The position numbers and the translations under genes are program-made. The notes beneath the pieces are model-generated. The model was not told where the DNA came from. It did not search any database and was given only the letters and a program-made list of their open reading frames with translations. Below are positions 1-10,779 of a stretch of DNA of 64,000 nucleotides, one piece after another; position 1 is the stretch's first letter, and each line of letters begins with the position of its first letter. Source of the stretch: Lineus longissimus (lineage: Eukaryota; Nemertea; Pilidiophora; Heteronemertea; Lineidae); contig NC_088322.1 of the NCBI RefSeq assembly GCF_910592395.1, forward strand, positions 14,565,431 to 14,629,430, given 5' to 3'.

Positions 1-361
1 ATCCCCTGATTTTGATTAATCGTCTGTTTTAAGAACACAAATACGGGGGGGGCAGGCTAATCATATGGTACGGTAGAGGAGACCCAACAAACATCTAACT
101 TAAGAAGATGGAGGACACCAGCCGACAAGGTGTGGGAGAAATCAGGTGTCCATGTGTTGCAGATGAAACCATGCTGGTCATGAACATCTTCAGTGTAGAA
201 GAAGAACAGTGAAAATCCCATTTTGTTGACTACTACTTCGAGTAACCCAAGTATATAAGTCAACTTGTGACAAGATGAATGAGTTACTGTCATAATATGA
301 AAGTTATGACCACTGTATTCATTTGTTCCCAAGTCTGAGTTGTGGTTTTCAATCTTTGCAG
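1..361 (+). other. Intron of topoisomerase II (5' end outside window)
   Basis: No coding exon is seen here on the + strand. The stretch ends in a polypyrimidine tract and AG at 360-361, directly before the first recognisable TOP2 exon. The catalytic part of the gene must lie to the left of the window. Confidence 0.7.
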
Positions 362-3300
362 AGATTACAAGGAGTATCACACAGACAGCACGGTGCGCTT
401 TGTCGTCAAGATGGCGAGAGAGAAGTTAGACCACGCTCGTGCTCAAGGTTTACACAAGTACTTCAAAATTCAGTCTCCAGCCAATACGAGCCTCATGGTA
501 TGTAAGATAAGGCCATCTGAATCGTAAAATTTTTGCAATTTGTGAAAATTTCTCAAAAGATTTGTTTTGGCATATTACCCCAATTTCAGACCAGTTGCGT
601 AGTAGTTACAGCGCTGAGAGCAGAGCAAATATCAAAAAGAAGAAATAGTCGTCAGTTAGAGAGAAAAAGTATTGAATCAGCCAACAAAATTACCCTGGCT
701 GAATAGTAGTTTATGTAACCTTCTGTCCTCGTTTCCTAGGTGTTATTTGATTCCAAGGGCTGCATTAAGCGGTACAGTACCCCCATTGAGATCCTCAAGG
801 AGTTCTTTGAGTTGCGCATGGACCGCTACCAGATAAGGAAGGAGTATATGGAGGGCATTATGTCAGCGGAGGCGCTCAAGTTGGAAAACCAGGCACGCTT
901 CATCCAAGAAGTAGCAGAGGCGAAAATCAAGATCGAGGACATCAGTAAGTAGAGATTGTTTCAATTGGGTTTGGGAATCTTGTCAGAAGGGGAGTTCAGA
1001 TTAGAAAGTCAGAGGAGGTTCATCCAAAAGGTGACAGAAACCAAGACTAATTCGAAATTGAGGTCAACATGCAAAGTATATTTATAATGAGCCCCCAACA
1101 ATTCAAAATCAGTGACATTATACCATGAATTTTAGGAAAGAAGAGCACCAAGGAGATGGTTCAGATGTTACTGCGGCTTGGTTACGACTCTGACCCGATC
1201 AAGGCTTGGAAGGCAGCGCAGAATAAACTCAGGGTAAGATGTTGACCGATTCCTTGCTTCCTGTTATTGCTCTTATTATTGTCATGGCAGGAGAGCTGTT
1301 TTCACTCCCTGGAGTGAGGTTTGGAGAGCTGAATCCCTGGAGTGAGGTTTGGAGAGCTGAATCCCTGGAGTGAGGTTTGGAGAGCTGAATTGCTCTCCGG
1401 TCATTGTCAGGTTTTACTTTGGAGTTGGCATCTCCTATACTCGCGTCAGATTGCCAACACCAAGTTTCCGTACATTGCCTACAAGAGTTAAAGAGGCCTG
1501 TCTCCACATTTTGATTTGTTTACCTCCAGTTGATTGAATCTCAGACGAACCAGGATGAAGAGGAGGAAGAGGAAGTTGAGAAGGGTCCGGACTTCAACTA
1601 CCTGCTTGACATGACGGTGAAGACACTCAACAAGGACAAGAGGGAGGCGTTACTCAAACAGAGAGATGAGAAGAATGATGAGCTGCACACGCTCAGGAGG
1701 AAGTCCCCGAAGGACCTCTGGCACGAGGATCTGGCTGCCTTCCTCGAAGAGCTCGATGTAAGTTTAAAACCTTTTTTGCAAGATATACTGATGAGTAAGA
1801 TGATTCATCTGGGTAGAGCGGAGGTGTATTAGTGGACTAAGAATCAAACTTTATTTAAACCTTGCAGAAAGTCGAGCAAAAGGAACGGGAGGATGACAAA
1901 GCCGGCGCAAAGATTGTGGCTAAAACATCGGGCAAGGGAGGTGGCGGGCGTGGTGCCATGAAGCAAAAGAAACTCATCACAGAGATGCTACCATCGCCGA
2001 TGGCCGAGCGGGTTGTCCCAGTTATCGATGACGCATACAAGAAGAAGGAACCTGCAGCCAAGAAAGCGGTTAGTTTCTCTTCACTGTTTGCTCTTGTGAC
2101 CATTTGTTGTGTGTCAGTGGCTGGTCACTGGGTAAAAACCAGTTGGCACAGGGGACCTCCACAGAAACCATAATCTGTATTGGTATCAAAGACAAAGTAA
2201 TTGTATCATTTCTTGAATTATTTTCCAGAAAAAGGCAGCTAAGGATGATGGCTTGAAACAGACGAACCTGATGGAAGCGTTCGATGATGATGATGACAGC
2301 AACGAGTTGAAGCCTCTCTCTGAACGCATCGGCAGCCCGGGGAAGAAAGCTGCAGGAAAGGTGGAGAAAGCCAACAAACCCAAGAAACCGAGAGCACCAA
2401 AGAAACAGAAAGACCCTGGTAAGACTAAGAGACTCAGTTGTGTATTTAAGAAAAATATCCTTGGAAGTACTTCTTATTTTGGGTACTCTGACCTTTGGTG
2501 TTTCCACCAGGGTCCTCCTGTGTGTCGTTACAAGTTCTGCTTGGCTTACTCCAATGGACCATGTGTCGTTCTTAGTCCTCTTTACATGGATCATCGCCTA
2601 TGTTTTCTTGTAAAAATGTGACGGAGTTCTGTCAGAAAAATACTTTGTTTCATGTTCAACTGCAGGCGTTCGGTTTTCAAACATGTGTTGTCATATTCAT
2701 TGTCCTTGATGTCATTTGCTTTGATATTCTTGACACCTGTGCCTTCATTTGTTGATTAGCCAAAGAACAACCTCCTCCGTCTGCTGAGACTGAGACTGAC
2801 GAATCGGAAAGTAAGCCAAACATGAGGAGCGTCTTCTCCCTGCAACCACCAACTCCCCTGTTCAGTTCTCTACACTTTGTCTCAATTGTGTTATTTCATT
2901 GACTTGTGCACGTCATTCTTTGGTACTGTTTTATCAAAACAATCACCCACATTAATAATTTTGCACCTCTTTTATCACAGAGAAAACCTAACCCACATTG
3001 TTCCTGTTAAATTACTGTTGGGCCTCGGCATTTACAAGTTACCTGCTACCGGCCTCCCTAGTATCAACAATAAACACTTCGGCAGGCATCTCAATCAAAG
3101 CAATGACTCCCATATCAGCAGTGTGTGTGCCCAAATTAGGGGTGGTCAAAATTACCGATGAACAATCAAAAATCTATTTTTGACCCTCTAGAAGTGTTTG
3201 GAGGTTAAAATCTGTTCCTGAGCACTGAGATGCTGACACAGACGTGTGAGGACTGTCGTGCCTGGAGAGATGTAGAGCCAGTGTTCATTCCTTTCTCATC

Positions 3301-5780
3301 TTTTCACTTCCAGATGAAAGTGGATCGCCCAAGAAAAAAGGGAGAAAACCAACAGGCTGTAAGTTTTTTTCAATCTGTCCAAACAAATTACCTAGAGTAG
3401 CTTTACCATTTGTTTGCCCTAGGCAAACGAAATACTTTTGGGCCCAGTTAGAACTGTGGACAAAGCCACATTTCTTTAGATTGGTGCTGGCCCTTCACCC
3501 ATGACCTTTTTTAGTACGTAGCAAGTGCCAGTGCGAAGGTATTGTCTGCTGCTGTCTGCTACCAAGAGTGCAACAAGAATTCTATAAATGCAACCCAAGC
3601 ACTAAATAATCAATGTTTATGCTTTTTCAGCACCAAAAGGCAAAGGAAAGAAGAAAAACCCCTGGTCAGACTCTGAGAGTGACACCATTGAAGAAGAGTT
3701 TTCAGATGATAACTTTGGGGAGGAGGAGAGGGTGTTCATTCCACGGGAGAGAGCGGCTGGTAGCAGGAGGGCAGCAGGTCAGTTGACAGATCGGGCCAAA
3801 GTGGGGAATCTGGGCAGTTGTTGTTGCCAACTGGATACTGCAGTGGTCCACCCTAACTGCTCAGAGCAAATGTCGAACGCAAGGCATTCTGATGGAAGCC
3901 TTTCACTTTTCTGACCTGGCTGAGGTGTATGGTCCAGTATTGGCACTGAGTAAAAACTGAAGTGATATTCCCTGCCGCTTTAATCATTGAAACCTTTCCA
4001 GTGGTGAAATATGCCTGGAGTCTGGATCAGAATGAGCACCAAAGAAATTGCTCTGATCCTCATGGACAGCTTCAAAATTTAAAACGGCAGACAACGCCTT
4101 TGGGTGCGAGGCTTGGCAGAAGGGAAGTGACTGACAGTGGCACAGAATGTATTACAGATTTAGTAAGGTATATGATTGACCCACTGACGCTTACAATTAT
4201 CCTCCACTTACAGCTTCAAAGGCCACATTCAAATTTGGTGACGAAAGTGACGATGACCTGGCATCAAACCCCAGCAGAGAAGCCATCGATGACGACCTAG
4301 CATCGAATCACAGCAATGATGACATGGATGTTTATGAGGTCAACAATGATGCGGCTAATGATGATGATGGGGTTGCAGCTGACCCGCTGGATTCTGATAG
4401 CGACTTTGGAGGATCTGTTGATCCACCTAGGTACCTTTTTTTCGATATCACTCACTTTTCTTTTCACCTCAAGGTATTCTATGTCATTTGAGATACAAGT
4501 TGTAGGTTTTCTAAATAGACACCCTTTTATTTTCTCTAGTCGCAATGGGAAGAACAAGTATGTCATCGACAGTGAGAGTGATACCACTGACATGGATGAG
4601 GAAGCTCCAAAGCCCAAAAAGCAGGCAACATTCGATGACATCTTCGGCAAACCTAATGGTGCGTCATGAACATCTTGTACATGTATCTTGATGAGCCTTT
4701 GCCACATCCAAGTGAGAAATATGAGTAGCTTGGAGGTCAGGAGAAACAAGACCAATAAACCCAGTTGATGCTTAGCTGTGGAGCGAGTTATAAAATTAAC
4801 GCAGAAGAACATACTAGGAAGAAGTGACCTTCTCTTCCTTTTTTGCTAAAGAGATCAAATTGCTTTGGATGTTACAGTGCCTAACTTGGTTCACTTCTAA
4901 CCCATCCAATCTGACTGATTACACTTTCCACCCCAGTAGAACCCAAGAAGACAAGCGCAGCTCCCAAACCGAAGATGACAGTCACATTCAGTGATGATGA
5001 TGATGATGATGATTTTGGTGATCTAGTCATGGAGACAGAGGAGACAAACTCACAGACCTCCACAGCTACAGCCGACTCCATCTTCAGTAAACCAGCCAGT
5101 AAGCCAGCCAGTAAACCAGTCAGTAAGTGGTCTTCACTTGTCACAATAGGCACAAACATGATCAGTGTCACTTGGCCGATGACCCCAGATGTCGCCCAAC
5201 TGGTGTAATGGGAGTCTGATTGAAAAATGTACAGCAGTCGGTCGGGTGAGAGTCTCTCATGTAAACCAAAATGTGGCTCTTTCACTTGCAGAAGAACCCA
5301 AGAAAAGAGCCCCGAAGAAACCTAAAGCTGACGGAGAGCCGAAACCGAAGAAGCCACGAGCACCGAAGAAGAAGAAAATTAGTGACGATGACACAGATGA
5401 TGAAATGATGCCCAAGAAAAAGACGAAGAAAGCACCAGCAAAGAAAGGAGTAAGTACATGTAGTCTCTGGTCCAATTACACCATCATAAAGTGCTCAGGT
5501 TGAATGTGATCTCTGGAAATTAACATCATTCTTTACATGTCTAAATTTGGGATCTATTCCTGCACTTACCCCCAACCCCCATCGTTTAACTCCATCTTTA
5601 TTGGAAGTCATTCTAACTTTTCAGAAAAAGGCCAGCTTTGACTCGGACTTTGACGATGACGATTTTGCCGCCAGTACCACTCTGACCCACAATCCATCAG
5701 CTGATCGAGCAGGACGCCAGAGAAAACAAGTCAAATATACTTTCGATGATGATGATGAGGATAGCGACAGTTGGACATGA
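362..5780 (+). CDS. TOP2: DNA topoisomerase II, C-terminal part (partial, 14 exons)
   Basis: Type II topoisomerase passes one DNA duplex through another in the nucleus during replication and chromosome segregation. Exons: 362-497, 740-944, 1136-1233, 1530-1757, 1868-2068, 2229-2418, 2760-2810, 3314-3358, 3631-3777, 4214-4430, 4540-4658, 4937-5122, 5292-5449, 5625-5780. All phases join without a stop, and all junctions are GT-AG. The first exons match the end of the breakage-rejoining core: KEYHTDSTVRFVVKM, FFELRMDRYQIRKEY, ARFIQEV, GYDSDPIKAW, FNYLLDM, RRKSPKDLWHEDL. The rest is the fast-evolving, charged C-terminal domain, with the conserved NPWSDSESD motif and repeated KPKKPRAPKK and poly-Asp blocks typical of its nuclear-localisation and chromatin-tether region. 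The last residues (RKQVKYTFDDDDEDSDSW) resemble the vertebrate TOP2 tail. The 5' two thirds are outside the window. Alpha versus beta does not apply, because the form appears to predate the vertebrate duplication. Confidence 0.95.
1309..1392. repeat. 28-bp tandem repeat, 3 copies, in a TOP2 intron
   Basis: The unit CCCTGGAGTGAGGTTTGGAG plus AGCTGAAT is present three times in direct succession, nearly identical. It lies between the exons ending at 1233 and starting at 1530. It is a simple minisatellite. Confidence 0.85.
5087..5128 (+). other. Four in-phase candidate splice donors, 12 nt apart
   Basis: The end of the TOP2 exon at 4937-5122 encodes repeated SKPA units. GT dinucleotides in donor-like context (A|GTAAAC, A|GTAAGC, A|GTAAAC, A|GTAAGT) start at 5087, 5099, 5111 and 5123. 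All are in the same phase. The last has the best consensus and is used in the model. Use of an earlier one would delete 4, 8 or 12 residues without a frameshift. Confidence 0.6.
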
Positions 5781-7203
5781 GTCAATTGCCACAGTTATTG
5801 AGAACCTTGTTTTTAAGAGATCAAGACATTACTGTCTTAAAGTGTTGGCAGTTGGAGAAAGTGTCAAGCTGAGTACGGACACTCAGATTTGTTTAAGTCC
5901 TCTGTTCTTGCATAAGCAAATTCCTTCCAGGTTTCAAAAACACTGGCTTTTACAATTTCTGTTTCAAAGGGTATCAATCATAGCCCAGGGGTTTGTTTCC
6001 TTGTGCGCTGGCAAACCGCTCACCTGTATCTTCAAACCATGGCTTTTTGTATGTTTTGTCAGGACTCGGATTTGTAATGTGAAATTGTGAGATTCCACAA
6101 CGTGTTCATGGAACAAGTCTGTATGTTGACTATCAGACATAAATGTGATTTGAATCATTCAGTGAATCGATTGAGTTGGATGTGAAGCAGTCACACACGC
6201 ATGACTATAAAGACAATTTAGCCGCAGCCTGGGGGTTGGAGAATATGCAGCTTCTGTGCCTGAGTTGTAAAATGTATTTTTAGGAAGAGTCGATTTTGTA
6301 TTATACTTTTTGGATGGTTTTGGTAGTCATACATGTAACTTAGGATAATTATTCATGATGTGCAGTATGTTTTATCATTCATATTCGACACGCAGTGCAC
6401 TTTAATTACTAAGGTTGTAGTAATTATGTCCTTGTTGAGTATGTTTACACTTATTGTAAGTTTAGGTGAGGCCTGTTCTTGTTTTGAAACAACGACCGAT
6501 GGTTTAAAGCTCAGATGCTCTCATCTGATCGAATGTTTTAAAAACTCTGTAACAGTAATTTCAATGATATTCAAACACAAAATGAAAACGTAAGTAAAAT
6601 TTTCCTGGTTTACAGTAAGGCCGAAGTTACATAGACCTCATTCGTTCATTTCCCAGGACTCATTTTCCCCTTTTGCTTTCGTTCCCCTGTAAAAGCACGG
6701 CCTTGTGGCGTGCATTCACCGAGGAATGAAAGAAAAACCCGTAAAGTGACTCGTGGTAAATGAACGAATGAGGCCTATGCAACTTCGGTCTAATGCCCAC
6801 AGTCATGGATATTGATAAACTTCAGTCGTGCAAAAGTGCAGCTGACAGAATAAACCTGATGTACTCTACATGTACAACTGCTTGTAGTTTGTAACTTGTA
6901 AATAGGAGTTTGTGCACTAGTATTTTATGTGTATAGTTGCATCCTGCTTTTCTATACCAATGGATTTTGTAAAGTAGTGAGTCGTGTGCAATGCAACATT
7001 GTAAAACTTGATGACATATTTACTGAAAGTGTCAAAATGTCCCGATCGTTGGATCTCTTGTGAAACATTTGTCATTTCTTGTAAACTGCATTTATTCATG
7101 TTCATGTAACAAAGACATCCAACCTTTTGTAAGAAATAATGAGTTGGTGTTGATTTATTTTTACTTTTTTCCCCGACGACTTTTGAATGTATATGTCTTA
7201 CAC
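5781..7203 (+). other. TOP2 3' UTR and downstream flank
   Basis: There is no convincing coding exon. Short frames lack family resemblance. An AATAAA hexamer at 6849-6854 is a plausible poly(A) signal, which would put the MITE at 6616-6793 inside the 3' UTR. Confidence 0.5.
6616..6793. mobile_element. Foldback MITE, about 175 bp
   Basis: Arms at 6619-6651 and 6758-6790 are imperfect inverted repeats of about 33 bp (left GGCCGAAGTTACATAGACCT, matched by the complement of the right end). Pairing continues inward at lower quality, so nearly the whole element could fold into one hairpin. A short TA/TAA is present at both edges, consistent with a TA-type target duplication. No transposase is encoded. 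Confidence 0.75.
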
Positions 7204-10160
7204 AAGAGATAGAGACAGGTTGTGACCATGTCTTCATACATGGCTCCTGGGGCTCGATTCCTTTCTGAGACATCCTTTATACAACAGACTGCAAATGTAT
7301 GTCAAACTTGAGTGACCGAGACAGGTTGTGACCATGTCTTCATACAATGCACCTGGGCTCGATTCCTTTCTGAGACATCCTTTATACAACAGACTGCAAA
7401 TGTATGTCAAACTAGAGTGACTGAGACAGGTTGTGACCATGTCTTCATACATGGCTCCTGGGGCTCGATTCCTTTCTGAGACATCCTTTATAGCAACAGA
7501 CTGCAAATGTATGTCAAACTTAGCTTGAGTGACTGAGACAGATTGTGACCATGTCTTCATACACGGCTCCTGGGGCTCGATTCCTTTCTGAGACATCCTT
7601 TATAGCAACAGACTGCAAATGTATGTCAAACTTGAGTGACTGAGACAGATTGTGACCATGTCTTCATGTTGTGTTCCTGCGGATGTACAGATTCTTTTCT
7701 GGGACATCCTGTATGGCAAGAGCAGGCAAATCGTTCTCTGACGAGAGCGACAGAGATAGGTCATGACCATGTCTTTATGCCTGGCTCTTGCGACTCAGCA
7801 CATCCCTGATCAGTAGCAGGTTGCAAGAGTATGACAGACTGGAGCGACAAAGATAGGTCATGACCATGTCTTCATACGTGGCTCTTGAGGGTCAGGGTCA
7901 TAGTGATACCCAATATAGTAACTTATCGCAAATGCATGTCAAACTGGAGCTCTTGAGGCCGAGGGTGAGCAGAATTTTTTCTGAGACATCATCTGGCACT
8001 TGGAGCGACTGATGGTCAGCAGATCCTTCTGGGACATCCTGTACGTGTGGCTAACAGATTGCAACTGTGTGTCCTACTAAAGCGACAGAGATAGGTTGTG
8101 ACAACGTCTTCATGCCTGGCACTTGAGAGCGACTGATGGTCAGCAGATCCTTCTTGGACATCCTGTGTGGTAACATATTGCAACTGTGTGTCTTACTAGA
8201 GCGACAGAGATAGGTTGTGACAACGTCTTCATGCCTGGCGCTTGAGAGCGACTGATGGTCAGCAGATCCTTCTGGGACATCCTGTACGTGTGGCTAACAG
8301 AGTGCAACTGTGTGTCCTACTAAAGCGACAGAGATAGGTTGTGACAACGTCTTCATGCCTGGCGCTTGAGAGCGACTGATGGTCAGAGGATCCTTTTTCT
8401 GAGACATCCTGTATAGAAAAATATTGCAACTGTGTGTCCTAGAAAGGTTGTGACCAAGTCTTGCTTGGCTCTTGACGGTCAGTAGAATCCTTTTGGAGAC
8501 ATCCTGAAAAGTAACTGGTCAGAGCCTGTCCGACTGGAATGACAGTAACCTTGCCTTCTCAGCCTCAGCAGATCCGTTTCTGAGACATCCTGTTTAACAT
8601 ATTGCAGGTTGTATGACGATGTCTTCATGCCTGGCTCTTGAGGGTGAGTGTCATGGAGACACCCTGTATGGTACCAAATCGCAAATGTATGTCAAACTGG
8701 AGGGACAGAGAATTAAAGGTTGTGACCATGCCTTCATGCTTGGCTCCTCCTGAGAGTCAGTAGATCCCTTTCAGAGAAAGAGATTGTAATGTGTCTGACT
8801 CGAGCGATAGAGTTAGGTTGTGACCACATTTCCATGCCTCTCGCGGAGGGTTGGCAGATCCCTATATCTGAGACATCCTGTACGTCATACTATAGAGCGA
8901 CGGAGATAGGTTTTGACCATGCCTTCATGCCCGACTCCTGAGGCTCAGTAGATACTGTTCTGAGACATGTATGACTGGAGCGACAGATAGGTTGTTGTGA
9001 CCATGGCCGCATCCTTTTCTGAGACATTCTGTGCTAGTCATAATGGTAGAGCTCAACAGAAAATGCCCAACACATCAGACAACGCTAGGTTGTGACAATG
9101 CCATGGAAATACCTTGAGATTGAGTAACAGATTACAGCTGTGTGTCTTACTAGAGCGACAGAGTTAGGTTGTGACAACGTCTTCATGTCTGGCGCTTGAG
9201 AGCGACTGATGATCAGCAGATCCTTTTCTGAGACATCCTGTATAGTAAAATATTGCAACTGTATGTCCTAGAAAGGTTGTGACCAAGTCTTGCTTGGCTC
9301 TTGACGGTGAGGGTCAGCAGAATCATTTTGGAGACATCCTGAAAAGTAACAGGTCAGAGCCTGTCCGACTGGAATGACAGTAACCTTGGCTTCTCAGCCT
9401 CAGCAGATCCGTTTCTGAGACAACCTGTTTAACATATTGCAGGTTGTATGACGATGTCTTCATGCTTGGCTCTTGAGGGTGAGTGTCCTGGAGACACCCT
9501 GTACAGTAACATATCGCAAATATGTGTTAAACTGGTGCGACAGAGAATTAAAGGTTATTGTGACCATGCCTTCATGCTTGGCTCCTGAGAGTCAGTAGAT
9601 CCCTTTCAGAGACAGAGATTGTAATGTGTCTGACTAGCGCGACTGAGTTAGGTTGTGACCACATTTTCATGCCTCTCGCGGAGGGTTGGCAGATCCCTAT
9701 ATCTGAGACATCCTGTATGTCTTACTATAGAGCGATGGAGATAAGTTTTGACCATGCTTTCATGCCCGACTCCTGAGGCTCAGTAGATACTGTTCTGAGA
9801 CATGTATGACTGGAGCGACAGATAGGTTGTTGTGACCATGGCCTCATTTTTTAGTGAGACATTCTGTGCTGGTCATAATGGTAGAGCTCAACAGAAAATG
9901 CCCAACACATCAGACAAAGCAAGGTTGTGACAATGCCATGGAAATCTTTCCCCAAGGCTATATTGCAACAGATGTCGAACTGCTGTGACAGAGGTAGGTT
10001 GTGACATTGTCTTCGTGGCTGGTTGGCGAAGCAGACCATTTTCTGAGACATCCTGTGAATGTCTAACTTTGCGACAGAGATAGGCTGTGAAAAGGTCTTC
10101 ATGTCTGGCTCTTGAGGCGCAGCACATCCTTTTTTGAGACATTCTGTATAGCAAGGCAGA
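7204..10160. repeat. Degenerate tandem array, units about 105-120 bp
   Basis: Units carry the recurrent words AGGTTGTGACCATGTCTTCA and TGAGACATCCT. The first units are spaced about 105-112 bp (at about 7231, 7337, 7442, 7554, 7661) and units around 8090-8330 about 120 bp. The left end is the most homogeneous and later units drift. Small frames on the - strand with repeated MSQKG and MKTWSQ words are by-products of the repeat. The array fills most of the gap between the convergent TOP2 and RPL4 genes. Confidence 0.9.
8290..9945. repeat. About 830-bp tandem segmental duplication inside the array
   Basis: The segment starting near 8290 recurs from about 9120 in the same order and with the same idiosyncratic units. 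Matching landmarks are 8318/9148, 8594/9431 and 9076/9911, an offset of 830-837 bp. Several array units were therefore copied as one block after they had diverged from each other. Confidence 0.8.
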
Positions 10161-10779
10161 TCACAACTCGTATTTCACTGAAGGACGAGACAGTGCTGGG
10201 TTGTGTCCTCAAAAGGAGGAGGAGACACAAGCGTTTTCCCCGACAATTCCATCCCAAGCAGCCAGATTTTGTAGGTTGGTCTCACATTCCAGGGACAGTA
10301 GTAGGCCAATTTAACGACTCAAATCGGGACCGAGGGGGGAGCAACATGGTACTGTGTAGATCAGCCCTTGCAGCAATTGCAGACCAGGCTTGCAAGAAGA
10401 CATTTTAAGAAGTGCTGCATTGAACAGAAGAGGACAAGGGAAGGGGCAGTTGTGCATTATCTCTTGGGGGTCATGCCCGAATGGGGAATCACCACCAGAA
10501 CTTGCGTCTTGTTTTAAGCACCAATTGGGTTTATTCAGTTGGGCACCTGCATTCTCTGCCAAGGAGAGAAGTTACCAAGTTGCCCACCAATTGGTCTCAA
10601 ACTGACATTAGTTCTACATATATTCTGCATTTTTGGCAAAAATATAAAAAAAATTCTTTCCATTTGAAGTCAAATATATTTATCAAGCCAAATCATACAT
10701 GTGTGCTCAGAATAAATTATGATGGAGGAGGCAGAGCATGTATCTTTCTCTTGATTTGGCTCATCTCACGTTAGCAACT
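10161..10779. other. Intergenic, no gene seen
   Basis: This is the end of the array and the RPL4 3' flank. Short open frames on both strands show no recognisable family and no spliced structure. The RPL4 3' UTR must begin here on the - strand, but I see no clear poly(A) signal close to the stop. Confidence 0.5.

Noticed and set aside
2070..2594. 174-codon open frame on the - strand
   Set aside because: Antisense to well-supported TOP2 exons and introns. No family resemblance.
7234..7596. 120-codon - strand frame with repeated MSQKGIEPQEP
   Set aside because: Generated by the tandem array. The unit length is not constant and the frame breaks in the next units.
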